Assembly (NCBI GenBank): GCA_017798145.1 | Contig: CP059069.1 | Span: 186,001 to 250,000, forward strand | DNA length: 64,000 bases | Source: Akkermansiaceae bacterium | Lineage (GTDB): Bacteria > Verrucomicrobiota > Verrucomicrobiia > Verrucomicrobiales > Akkermansiaceae | Direction: 5' to 3' | Shown here: piece after piece, positions 55,963-63,818 of the stretch | Numbering within the stretch: position 1 is the first letter of the stretch | Layout: each line of letters begins with the position of its first letter | The notes under the pieces: generated by a model | The model's database searches: none | What the model was told of the DNA's origin: nothing | Seen by the model: the letters and a program-made list of their open reading frames with translations, nothing else | Made by a program: the position numbers and the translations under genes

Positions 55963-56577
55963 TCACTCACCGCCGATGTCCGATGGCGATGAGATCGGCT
56001 TGCGCAGTGGGGTTAGGATTCCCTGATCCAGGCGGTAGATCCATGAGTGGATGGCGAGTTGCTGGCCGCGCTCCCAGGCGTCCTCCACGATGGTGGTGCG
56101 GGCTACGTGACGGGCTTGCGAAAGGACGTTGAGCTCGCAGAGGCGGTCCAGTTTGGCTCCGTCTTCCAGGCCCGAGAGTTCATCCTTGTGGCCGCGCGTC
56201 AGAGCACGGATGGGGGCAAGCCAGTTGTCGATGATGCCGTGGCGGAAGTTTTCCAGCGCTGCCTGGACTCCTCCACAACCGTAGTGGCCGCAGACGATCA
56301 CGTTGCTGACTTTCAGGACATCGACGGCATACTGCAGGACGGCGAGCACGTTGAAATCCGTTTCCTGGACGACGTTTGCAACGTTGCGATGGACGAAGAC
56401 CTCGCCGGGGGGCAGGCCGGTGATCTGGTTTGCCGGGACGCGTGAGTCCGAGCAGCCGATCCAGAAATACCGAGGGTTCTGCTGCTGAGCCAGGCGGGTG
56501 AAAAACTCCGGATCGCCTTTGCGCATTCGCTCCGCCCATAGGATATTGTTTTCGATGAGTTGGTCGATGCTTTCCAT
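55963..56577 (-). CDS. Beta-class carbonic anhydrase
   Basis: The product is 204 residues from the ATG at 56577 (MESIDQLIENN). Zinc ligands are in FWIGCSDSRVPAN (Cys and Asp-Arg pair) and VCGHYGCGGV (His and Cys). The sequence VFVHRNVANVV is also typical. The enzyme interconverts CO2 and bicarbonate in the cytoplasm. It lies 47 bp downstream of the CbiX-DR2241 gene on the same strand and may share its transcript. No signal peptide is seen. Confidence 0.95.
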   Translation of the reverse strand: MESIDQLIENNILWAERMRKGDPEFFTRLAQQQNPRYFWIGCSDSRVPANQITGLPPGEVFVHRNVANVVQETDFNVLAVLQYAVDVLKVSNVIVCGHYGCGGVQAALENFRHGIIDNWLAPIRALTRGHKDELSGLEDGAKLDRLCELNVLSQARHVARTTIVEDAWERGQQLAIHSWIYRLDQGILTPLRKPISSPSDIGGE

Positions 56578-56624
56578 GGGCTGCGCCCACTGTTCCGAAA
56601 ACCCGGCGATGTATCCAGAAAAAA

Positions 56625-58130
56625 TCAGGTGGCCTTGGCATCGAACTCCGCCTTGGCCGCCTTTCGGCACTCCGCAACGAAGTGGTTGCAGGCCTCGCGG
56701 CAGAGGAGGGGGATGGCATTGGTTTCTTCCGTCCCGCCGGGGATCCCGTTGAAACGGGAGGCTTCGCTGTCATCGAGCGGCGTATCCTGATCGAGCTGCC
56801 AGAGAATCTTCTTTGCGCAATTATGGGCGGGCCCGCAGACTTTTTGGATGAGTTTCTGGGCGCCCGCATCGCTGATCGTCCCTGCGTAGCGGTACATCCC
56901 GGTCTGGCGTGCCAGCTTATCGCGGAGATTCTCGATGGGTAGCGCGCCATCCCTGTGCTTAATGAAAAGTGCGGTGCAGCCGGGATAGAATTGGTCAAGT
57001 GCGCGGAGAAGGTCTTGCTCGCCATCCAGCGTCATGATCCAGCCGCGTTTCAGGTTGGTCTTGCCTTTCGTGAATCGGTATTCGCCGTCCTCCGCATAGG
57101 TTGAGATGTCACGCGCCGCATCCGGGCCGCGATGGTGGTCGAGCCCGCCGAACGCCGGTTGGGTGGCCAGTTCCCCATCATCGATGTGATGGAGGGCATA
57201 GGGGAATTCGCAGAGATCCCGTTGTATCCAAATCTGGCCGATCTGGTGAACCCCTCCACGGACAAGCTGTTTCAGGTGCGTGGGGAGGGTCATCGCGCCG
57301 CTAGCTTGGGATGGGGAGGGTTTGTGTTTCTCATCGAAATCGGAGACCTGGTCGAGGATCACATCCGCCATGAGCGGCTCGGTGCCAATGGCCGAGGAGT
57401 AGTAAAGGTTCTTGCCCCGCAGTTTGTTCGGGTTGTTGCGGAAAACATCCGTCTGGCTCGCCGCCGGGCCGGACCTCCTTTCAAGCCCAAGCAAAACCGG
57501 GATGTCCTGGAAGGAATGCAGCCCGTCGGAGATGAAGAAGGGAACGACAACCACATTGTTCGTATCCGCCATCTTGTCCCATTCCGCGATGAACGGCTGC
57601 TCCTCCATGTAGGCGTCCGTCACCAGCGCATATCCCGCACCGGAGGCGGCGATGAGATCCGCCTGATCCTTGATCGCCTTCGTCGAGTTCTGGTTCAGTC
57701 CCGTGCCGTGCCCGGTGATGATGAGAGTGGTGTCGGCGGGGTCGGCGTCCGGCGCGACTTCCTTGGCGCGGCGCAAAATGAGCCCCGTCATCGATGGATG
57801 GACGCCCACCGGCAGGGTGTAATGAAGCGTTTTCCCGTCACGCACCGTGGTCGGGCCGTCGAGCTGCAGCTCCCTGGGGATCACGTCCTGGGTGAAGTAG
57901 CCCTCGCTGATGAAATCCGGGACAATGTAGACTTCCGGCGCATCAATCATGAACAGCGCCTCGCGCATGGATGGTTCCTCTTTCCAGAAACAGACATGAA
58001 CCTCCGCGAAGAGCCCGCGCTTCCTGATCTCGTCCGCATGATCGAAGTAGGGTGTCGATGAATCGGGGTTCTCGGTGGAGCCGTGGCCGACGATGAGCAG
58101 GGCGGAATTCGGTTTCTGTGCAAAAGGCAT
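56625..58130 (-). CDS. CbiX-type chelatase domain fused to DR2241-type 4Fe-4S domain
   Basis: The product is 501 residues from the ATG at 58130 (MPFAQKPNSALLIVGHGST). The first 260 residues hold two CbiX-like halves. VGHGSTENPDSSTPYF and IITGHGTGLNQNSTKA each have the chelatase histidine pattern. The middle (about 275-400) resembles a DR2241-type stabilising domain. The C-terminus has cysteines in YPGCTALF, VCGPAHNCAKK and LLCREACNHFVAECRK, consistent with a DR2241-like 4Fe-4S site. The substrate is unknown; cobalt or iron insertion is a guess. It starts within the 5' region of the divergent gluconolactonase-like gene. Confidence 0.8.
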   Translation of the reverse strand: MPFAQKPNSALLIVGHGSTENPDSSTPYFDHADEIRKRGLFAEVHVCFWKEEPSMREALFMIDAPEVYIVPDFISEGYFTQDVIPRELQLDGPTTVRDGKTLHYTLPVGVHPSMTGLILRRAKEVAPDADPADTTLIITGHGTGLNQNSTKAIKDQADLIAASGAGYALVTDAYMEEQPFIAEWDKMADTNNVVVVPFFISDGLHSFQDIPVLLGLERRSGPAASQTDVFRNNPNKLRGKNLYYSSAIGTEPLMADVILDQVSDFDEKHKPSPSQASGAMTLPTHLKQLVRGGVHQIGQIWIQRDLCEFPYALHHIDDGELATQPAFGGLDHHRGPDAARDISTYAEDGEYRFTKGKTNLKRGWIMTLDGEQDLLRALDQFYPGCTALFIKHRDGALPIENLRDKLARQTGMYRYAGTISDAGAQKLIQKVCGPAHNCAKKILWQLDQDTPLDDSEASRFNGIPGGTEETNAIPLLCREACNHFVAECRKAAKAEFDAKAT

Positions 58131-58171
58131 GTCGGAAAATGGCGGGCCGCAGCAGGATTGCAAGCGATGGA

Positions 58172-59167
58172 ATGCCCTTGATGCCGGTTGGCAACGCCGC
58201 TTTCCTGTTGATCGTGAAATCCGCCACCTTGCTGTTCCTCTTCGCCATCGCATCGGTACATGCGGAAATGTCCTTCGAGCGGCTCGATCCTGCCTTTGAC
58301 ATGCTGATCCCCGCCGATGCCGAAATCAAGGTGCTTGCCACCGGTTTCAAATGGGCTGAGGGGCCGGTCTGGGATGTGGAAAACGGCGAACTGCTTTTTT
58401 CGGATGTGCCGAACAACGTGATCCACGCATGGGACGGTTCAAAGATCCGCGAGTTCATGCGCCCGTCCGGCTACACCGGGCTGAAGGGTTATGGCCGCGA
58501 GTCCGGGTCGAATGGCCTCACCTTCGACGCCCAGGGGCGCCTTATCCTTGCGGAGCACGGCGACCGCCGCGTTTCCATCCTCACCAAGGGCGGCGGGAAA
58601 ATGACGCTCGCAGACCGTTTCGAGGGGAAGCGTTTCAATAGCCCGAACGATGTCGTCGTTCATTCTTCCGGAGCCATCTACTTCACCGACCCCATTTACG
58701 GCCTGCCGAAAGGAGAGGACGATCCCCTGCGGGAAATCGGTTTCTGCGGTGTTTATCGGATCGGCACGGACGGGGGCGTTTCCCTGGTCACAAAGGAATT
58801 GGAGCGCCCCAACGGTCTCGCTTTTTCCCCGGACGAGAAAACCCTCTACGTCGCAAATTCGCACGGACCGCGCAAGATCATCCTCGCGGTTTCGATCAAC
58901 GCCGACGGCGGTGCGGCGGGGCAAGGGGTGTTCTTCGATGCGAAGGAGCTTGAAGGCAAGGGCTCCATGGACGGCCTCAAGGTCGATCCCTCTGGCAATC
59001 TTTGGGCCACCGGGCCAGGCGGGCTGCTGGTAATTTCACCGCAAGGGAAGCTCCTCGGCAGGGTGCTGACAGGAAAGGCAACCGCGAACGTCTCCTTCGG
59101 CGGGAAAAACAGCAAAACTGTGTTTTTGACAGCACACGACACTCTGCTTAGCGTTCCCCGTAACTAG
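58172..59167 (+). CDS. SMP-30/gluconolactonase-like exported protein
   Basis: The protein is about 331 residues from 58172. A start at 58181 is equally possible; 58139 would overlap further. It has a membrane/signal helix (LLIVKSATLLFLFAIASVHAE). The SGL propeller is clear: GFKWAEGPVWDVENGELLFSD, GSNGLTFDAQGRLILAEHGD, RFNSPNDVVVHSSGAIYFTDP, RPNGLAFSPDEKTLYVANS and MDGLKVDPSGNLWATGPGG. The acidic and asparagine metal ligands are present. It should hydrolyse a sugar lactone in the periplasm, possibly upstream of other sugar oxidation genes in the window. It stands alone on the plus strand. Confidence 0.88.
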   Translation: MPLMPVGNAAFLLIVKSATLLFLFAIASVHAEMSFERLDPAFDMLIPADAEIKVLATGFKWAEGPVWDVENGELLFSDVPNNVIHAWDGSKIREFMRPSGYTGLKGYGRESGSNGLTFDAQGRLILAEHGDRRVSILTKGGGKMTLADRFEGKRFNSPNDVVVHSSGAIYFTDPIYGLPKGEDDPLREIGFCGVYRIGTDGGVSLVTKELERPNGLAFSPDEKTLYVANSHGPRKIILAVSINADGGAAGQGVFFDAKELEGKGSMDGLKVDPSGNLWATGPGGLLVISPQGKLLGRVLTGKATANVSFGGKNSKTVFLTAHDTLLSVPRN

Positions 59168-59221
59168 GGAAAATTCGCCATACATTGAATATCCCCGCAC
59201 CAACACCGTCCCAAGAAAACC

Positions 59222-59488
59222 ATGAAAAAGACAGTCACCATGCTTCTTGCAGCTGCCATCGCTTTCGCCGGCACCAGCTGCACCACCACCTATGATGCCT
59301 ACGGGAATCCGCGCCAAAGCGTCGATCCCGGCACTGCCGTTGCCGGCGCCGCAGCCGTCGGCGTGCTCGGATATGCCCTCGCCAAAGACAGGGACAAGGA
59401 CAAGAGGAACGACGCCTACCGCAGCGGCTACTACGACGGTCGCTCCCGCGGCTACTACGACCGCCGCGGCCACTACCACCGCTATTGA
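59222..59488 (+). CDS. Small predicted lipoprotein with Gly/Ala and Arg/Tyr-rich tail
   Basis: The protein is 88 residues. The signal peptide is followed by a lipobox-like FAGTSC near residue 20. TAVAGAAAVGVLGYALA is a glycine-zipper-like helix. The C-terminus is rich in D, R and Y (DGRSRGYYDRRGHYHRY). The family is related to small Gly-zipper envelope lipoproteins. Its own promoter is expected in the gap after 59167. A weak hairpin (ATGCAG/CTGCAT) lies at 59506-59526. Confidence 0.72.
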   Translation: MKKTVTMLLAAAIAFAGTSCTTTYDAYGNPRQSVDPGTAVAGAAAVGVLGYALAKDRDKDKRNDAYRSGYYDGRSRGYYDRRGHYHRY

Positions 59489-59647
59489 TGGCCCCGAGCC
59501 GAATCATGCAGCGTTTCACACTGCATCTTTGGGCTTGCAAACGGGGGGCTGACCACTAGGTTCGCCCTCCGTTTTTCTTTTGTCTGGCGAGCGGTTGGAG
59601 CCCCGGTGCCCGTCAGACGCCATCTTTTCCGGGGCAATTGTCGGAAG

Positions 59648-59683
59648 GAAAACGCAACCAACTAACCAAACAACTAACCAAAT
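59648..59683 (+). promoter_or_regulatory. rpsA leader: no Shine-Dalgarno, short tandem CAACTAACCAAA
   Basis: The bases before the rpsA ATG read AACCAACTAACC then AAACAACTAACCAAAT, a near-tandem A/C-rich repeat without GGAG in the normal window. A GGAAGG motif lies about 35 bases upstream. Such unstructured leaders suit S1-dependent or autoregulated translation. Confidence 0.45.
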
Positions 59684-61393
59684 ATGAGTACTGCAATCGC
59701 AGAACCAACCAACCAGGAGCTCAGCGACCTGATCGATTCCAAATTCACCGAATTCCGCGAGGGATCCATCGTGAAGGGAACCATCCTGGAAATCCGCCCA
59801 CAGATCGTTCTTGTGGACATCGGCTACAAATCCGAGGGAGCCATCCCGTCCAACGAGTTCGAGGACGATGATATCGAAGTGGGCGACGAAATCGAGGTTC
59901 TCCTCGAGCGCCTCGAAAACGACGAGGGCATGGTCGTTCTCTCCAAGGAAAAGGCCGCCTACAAGCAGAACTGGGACAAGATCGTCAAGGTCTTCCAGGA
60001 CGGCGGCCTCGTGCGCGGGAAAGTCAAATCCGTCGTCAAGGGTGGCCTCACCGTCAACGTCGGTGTCGAGGCATTCCTTCCCGGCTCGCAGGTGGACATC
60101 ATCCCGCCGAAGGATCTCTCCGAATACGTCGGAAACGTTTACGAGTTCAAGATCGTCAAGGTCAACGACGAGCGCAAGAACATCGTCCTCTCCCGCCGCG
60201 AAGTCATCGAAGCCGAGCGCTCCGAGCAACGCCAGGCGTTCCTCCAGACGGTCAAGATCGGCGACAAGGTCGTCGGCGCGATCAAGAACCTCACCGACTT
60301 CGGCGCATTCGTCGATCTCGAGGGCATGGACGGACTCCTCCACATCACCGACATGTCGTGGGGCCGCATCAACCATCCGTCCGAGCTGCTCCACATCGGG
60401 CAGTCCGTGGATGTAGTCATCCTCGACGTGGACAAGGACAAGGAGCGCGTTTCCCTCGGCCTCAAGCAGATGTCCGACAACCCGTGGGAAGACATCGAGC
60501 GCAAATACCCGATCGGCCAGCAGGTCAAGGGTCAGGTCACCAAGCTCCTGCCGTACGGCGCGTTCATCGAGATCGAGCGCGGCGTCGAAGGCCTCGTGCA
60601 CGTTTCCGAGCTCAGCTGGGTCAAACGCATCACCCGTCCGTCCGATGTTCTTGAACTCGGCCAGGAAATCGTTGCGGTCGTTCTCGGCATCAGCATCGAG
60701 GAGCAGAAGATCTCCCTCGGTGTCCGCCAGCTCGAAGGCAACCCATGGGACGAGATCGAGCTCCGCTACCCTGTCGGCGCGACCATCACCGGCCCTGTCC
60801 GCAACCTCACCGCCTATGGCGCATTCGTAGAGCTTGAGGAGGGAATCGACGGAATGATCCACGTATCCGACATGTCCTGGACCCGCAAGATCAACCACCC
60901 GTCCGAAGTCCTCAAGAAGAACGACGAGATCGAGGCCATCGTCCTTGCCATCGACAAGGCGAACCAGCGTGTCTCGCTCGGCATCAAGCAGACCGAGAAC
61001 GACCCATGGTCCGCCATCGACGACCGCTTCAAGGTCGGCGATCTCGTCAAGGGCAAAGTCGCGAAGATCGCTTCCTTCGGTGCCTTCGTTTCCCTTGAGG
61101 GCGACATCGACGGCCTCATCCACATCTCTCAGCTCAGCGAGGATCACGTGGAAAAGGTCAAGGACGTGATCAAGGTCGGAGACGACATCGAAGCCCGTGT
61201 CATCAAGGTGGACAAGGTGGAGCGCCGCATCGGCCTCTCCATCAAGGCCGTCGGCTACTCCGAGGAGCAGCTCAAGAAGGAAAGCGCCAGCTTCGAGTCC
61301 CTCAAGCCATCCTCCGAGATGGTCGGCCTCGAGCAAGCGTTCAACCTCGCCGCCGCCGCCTCCGAAGAGTGGAGCCCGGGCGACGAAGACTGA
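59684..61393 (+). CDS. rpsA: 30S ribosomal protein S1
   Basis: The product is 569 residues with six S1 OB-fold repeats. The first is ILEIRPQIVLVDIGYKSEG; the later ones carry the pattern LTDFGAFVDLEGMDGLLHI, LPYGAFIEIERGVEGLVHV, LTAYGAFVELEEGIDGMIHV and IASFGAFVSLEGDIDGLIHI. S1 binds mRNA and starts translation of structured or weak-SD messages. The length is close to E. coli S1 (557). It is followed by a strong terminator at 61432. The leader lacks a normal SD. Confidence 0.97.
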   Translation: MSTAIAEPTNQELSDLIDSKFTEFREGSIVKGTILEIRPQIVLVDIGYKSEGAIPSNEFEDDDIEVGDEIEVLLERLENDEGMVVLSKEKAAYKQNWDKIVKVFQDGGLVRGKVKSVVKGGLTVNVGVEAFLPGSQVDIIPPKDLSEYVGNVYEFKIVKVNDERKNIVLSRREVIEAERSEQRQAFLQTVKIGDKVVGAIKNLTDFGAFVDLEGMDGLLHITDMSWGRINHPSELLHIGQSVDVVILDVDKDKERVSLGLKQMSDNPWEDIERKYPIGQQVKGQVTKLLPYGAFIEIERGVEGLVHVSELSWVKRITRPSDVLELGQEIVAVVLGISIEEQKISLGVRQLEGNPWDEIELRYPVGATITGPVRNLTAYGAFVELEEGIDGMIHVSDMSWTRKINHPSEVLKKNDEIEAIVLAIDKANQRVSLGIKQTENDPWSAIDDRFKVGDLVKGKVAKIASFGAFVSLEGDIDGLIHISQLSEDHVEKVKDVIKVGDDIEARVIKVDKVERRIGLSIKAVGYSEEQLKKESASFESLKPSSEMVGLEQAFNLAAAASEEWSPGDED

Positions 61394-61446
61394 TTCAAAT
61401 CCGCACCGGAGAGATCCGGTGTGTGACTTTCAAAAAGCCGGGCAGG
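61391..61446 (+). repeat. rpsA stop/terminator segment, copy 1 of a direct duplication
   Basis: The block from the rpsA stop through the left terminator arm matches 63031-63086 in order: CAAATCCGC, then GGTG(T/C)G(T/C)GACTTTCA, then GCCGGGC(A/C)GG. By eye about three quarters of the roughly 55 bases agree, with small indels. Confidence 0.6.
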
Positions 61447-61469
61447 TTCTCCTGTCCGGCTTTTTCTTT
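61432..61469 (+). terminator. Rho-independent terminator of rpsA
   Basis: GCCGGGCAGG (61437-61446), loop TTCT, CCTGTCCGGC (61451-61460) with one G-U pair, followed by TTTTTCTTT. A-rich bases on the 5' side make it potentially bidirectional. It begins 39 bases after the rpsA stop. Confidence 0.92.
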
Positions 61470-61535
61470 GACCATCCGCAGGTTTTGCGTGAATTCCATG
61501 TATCCTCCCGGGCAAATCGTGCGATTGTGCTCTTC

Positions 61536-62240
61536 ATGAAGGCAATCCTGATGCTTCTCGTGCTATCCGCCGTTGCCCATGCCGCCCCGAAGCAGATCCG
61601 GGTTTTCGTGGCGCTCTGCGACAACAAGACCCAGGGGATCGTCCCGGTCGGGGAGAAGATCGGGAACGGCGATGATCCCGATGCGAACCTTTACTGGGGA
61701 TGTACGGATGGACTGGCCGTTCATTTCAGGAAATCGGAAAACTGGAAACAGGTGAAATCCGAGAAGGACGTATCGAAGGCGATACTACGCCGCCTGACCT
61801 TCAAGCACACGGCGGCTGACATCGAATTGGTCGCGGATGCCTACCGGGGATCCGAAATGGGTGCCTGCATTGTCGATTTCGAGAAGGCTGCGGCTGGCGG
61901 GAAATACGACCCCGTCGCCTTCATCGGACACAACGGGCTCATGGATTTTCCAATTGATCCGCCCGCCAAGGTCGAAGGCAACGATACGGATGTGGCCGTG
62001 TTATGCTGCCTGAGCGAATCCTATTTCAAGAAGCGCCTCGAAGCTCTCGGTTGCAGGCCTGTGCTGATGACCAGGCAGCTCATGTATCCGGGTTCGTTCA
62101 TCCTCTCGTCCTCCATCGAAAGCTGGCGCAAAGGCGAGGGTAGGGCGGAAATTCGATCTGCGGCAGGCCGGGCGTATGCAAAGAATCAGAAGATATCGGC
62201 CAAAGCCGCGACCGGGGTCTTTGCGGATCTCGGAGAATGA
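61536..62240 (+). CDS. Exported protein with His/Cys pattern like clan CD peptidases
   Basis: The product is 234 residues from the ATG at 61536 with a signal peptide (ILMLLVLSAVAHAAP). IRVFVALCDNKTQGIVP opens the mature protein. PVAFIGHNGLMDF (hydrophobic strand then HNG) and DVAVLCCLSESYF (hydrophobic strand then CC) lie about 40 residues apart. This resembles the His-Gly and Cys motifs of caspase-like peptidases. The family is not named by me, and the dyad is only a pattern. It follows the rpsA terminator, so it must have its own promoter. It is coupled to the ankyrin gene by a 4-bp overlap. Confidence 0.62.
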   Translation: MKAILMLLVLSAVAHAAPKQIRVFVALCDNKTQGIVPVGEKIGNGDDPDANLYWGCTDGLAVHFRKSENWKQVKSEKDVSKAILRRLTFKHTAADIELVADAYRGSEMGACIVDFEKAAAGGKYDPVAFIGHNGLMDFPIDPPAKVEGNDTDVAVLCCLSESYFKKRLEALGCRPVLMTRQLMYPGSFILSSSIESWRKGEGRAEIRSAAGRAYAKNQKISAKAATGVFADLGE

Positions 62241-63022
62241 CTAAGACTAACATAACAATTATGAGAGTTTCCGGGAAACGGATATGGATCGTCCTCGCTT
62301 GGCTATTGCTGGGATTTCTTGTCGCAGTTGCCGCAGCCGCGATCATGGTTTGGTGGCCTGATGCGAATCGACTCACCGGCTACTCGGCCAAAGGCGACAT
62401 CAAGGGGGTTCGGCTATGCATGAGGCTTGGCGTGGATTTGAATGAGCCAAGCCGGTGGGGTTGGACCCTCGGCAATACCGGCGAAACCCCTCTCACCGCC
62501 GCTGCGAAACACGGTCGTGTGGATGTGGTTAGATACCTGTTGGCACATGGCGCTAGGATCAATCAGCCGGATGGGTTTGGGGACACGGCGATCATCAAAG
62601 CATGCTTCAGCGGGGATTTGTCATTGGTCGCGTTGCTGGTCAAGGAGGGTGGCGACCCTGCGTTCAAAGGGGAAAGCCACACGGCCATGCACCTGGCGGC
62701 GGCACTGGGGCATGTCGATATCGTGGAATTTCTTTTGAAAGCGGGATTGCCCGTCGATATCCCGGATAAGAACGGAAGACCGCCGCTGTATGCTGCATCG
62801 AGGAGCGGGAATCTCGAAGGTGCGCGCTTTCTCGTGGCGCACGGTGCGATCGAAAAGCTGGATGCGGTTTCCAAAAGGGAACTGATCTACGATCTTCGTT
62901 CGATCATTGGCCAGAGCAAGAGAGACCACGATGAGTATGCGGAAAAGAACGGGTGGCCTGCGGGAAGCGACGGGAAGTCAGAGGCCCGGCAACAGATACT
63001 TAGTTGGCTCGAGGAAAAGTGA
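62237..63022 (+). CDS. Membrane-anchored ankyrin-repeat protein
   Basis: The product is 261 residues from the ATG at 62237 (overlapping the previous stop); MRVSGKRI at 62261 is an alternative. One membrane helix lies near residues 14-36 (IVLAWLLLGFLVAVAAAAIM). About four ankyrin repeats follow: ETPLTAAAKHGRVDVVRYLLAH, DTAIIKACFSGDLSLVALLVK, HTAMHLAAALGHVDIVEFLLK and RPPLYAASRSGNLEGARFLVA. The C-terminus is helical. The repeats would face the periplasm. A role as partner or inhibitor of the upstream protein is suggested by translational coupling. Confidence 0.8.
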   Translation: MTKTNITIMRVSGKRIWIVLAWLLLGFLVAVAAAAIMVWWPDANRLTGYSAKGDIKGVRLCMRLGVDLNEPSRWGWTLGNTGETPLTAAAKHGRVDVVRYLLAHGARINQPDGFGDTAIIKACFSGDLSLVALLVKEGGDPAFKGESHTAMHLAAALGHVDIVEFLLKAGLPVDIPDKNGRPPLYAASRSGNLEGARFLVAHGAIEKLDAVSKRELIYDLRSIIGQSKRDHDEYAEKNGWPAGSDGKSEARQQILSWLEEK

Positions 63023-63030
63023 ATCCGCCC

Positions 63031-63086
63031 TGATCAAATCCGCCACGTGGCGATGCGGTGCGCGACTTTCACAAACGCCGGGCCGG
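63031..63086 (+). repeat. rpsA stop/terminator segment, copy 2
   Basis: This copy is in direct orientation, 9 bp after the ankyrin-gene stop. It matches 61391-61446. The terminator's right arm is degenerate here (CCTGCCCTTTG instead of CCTGTCCGGCTTTTT). It may still act as a weak terminator. Confidence 0.55.
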
Positions 63087-63219
63087 GGAACCTGCCCTTT
63101 GTTGTCCGTCCATATCGGGGATGGTTCCGCCGGTTGGCCGCACAAGTGGATCGACAGTATCGGCCATTTGTTTTTTTCTCCGGAGAGTGATCAGGAAGTT
63201 GCTGAGTTTCATCCGTCAT

Positions 63220-63798
63220 ATGCGCGAACCGGTCTATGAGGATCCGAAGGCTTCGCGTTGGGCCGATCTATACCAGAGGCGAGCCAGGCTGACAGGGGAA
63301 TTACCGGAGCCGGAAATACTGGCCCGGTTTGGGATTCCGGCCGATGATCCCTTTTGGAAGGAAGACAATGCCAATCCCTGGAAAGGATTTGCTGTAAACC
63401 TCAGCGTTCCCATGGCTTCCGCCCTGCAGGCCGCCGGTCCCGGAGATATGGGCATCGTTGGGCGCGATGATTTCGGGCGTTCCGTCACCAATCTCCCTCT
63501 CGCAGAGACCTCGCCCAGGTTCTATTTCGGGTTCGAGAAGAACATGTACCGGCTTGAAGGGACTGGCCGCAGCATCGCGATCAGCGAATTCATCTGGAAG
63601 GTGTCCCGGGTATTCCGCGAATTGCTTTTGAAGGCCGAGAACGAGCCAGAAGAGATTCCGGAAGAGGATGATGACGAGGAGGAAGAAGAAATCGATGAAC
63701 CGATGAGCTACAGTCCTGCCGACTATACTATCCATCGCATATCATGGAATCCAAGGCAGCAAACTTGGTATGTTATGACGGAACGGACTGCAGAGTGA
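63220..63798 (+). CDS. Hypothetical protein with acidic stretch
   Basis: The product is 192 residues from the ATG at 63220 (MREPVYEDPKASRW). A GTG at 63187 is an alternative start, and a longer open frame back to 63058 crosses the duplicated terminator segment and was not used. ARFGIPADDPFWKEDNANPW and FEKNMYRLEGTGRSIAISEF are the most structured parts. A run of D/E (EEDDDEEEEEIDEP) lies near residue 150, then a C-terminal strand ending SWNPRQQTWYVMTERT. No signal peptide is seen. The function is not recognised. Confidence 0.55.
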   Translation: MREPVYEDPKASRWADLYQRRARLTGELPEPEILARFGIPADDPFWKEDNANPWKGFAVNLSVPMASALQAAGPGDMGIVGRDDFGRSVTNLPLAETSPRFYFGFEKNMYRLEGTGRSIAISEFIWKVSRVFRELLLKAENEPEEIPEEDDDEEEEEIDEPMSYSPADYTIHRISWNPRQQTWYVMTERTAE

Positions 63799-63818
63799 GT
63801 CGCTGGACGGACTCACTC
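63793..63818. terminator. Convergent hairpin between two stop codons
   Basis: GAGTGAGTC (63793-63801) and GACTCACTC (63810-63818) form a perfect 9-bp stem with an 8-nt loop, overlapping both stop codons of the convergent genes. T-runs are missing, so its strength is uncertain. Confidence 0.45.

Noticed and set aside
58131..58171. Cobalamin-type riboswitch before the CbiX-like gene
   Set aside because: The gap is only about 40 bases before the divergent gene start; no room for the aptamer.
59516..61336. Very long open frame (over 600 codons) antisense to rpsA
   Set aside because: It mirrors the strongly biased codon use of rpsA, has acidic low-complexity sequence without family motifs, and rpsA is certain.
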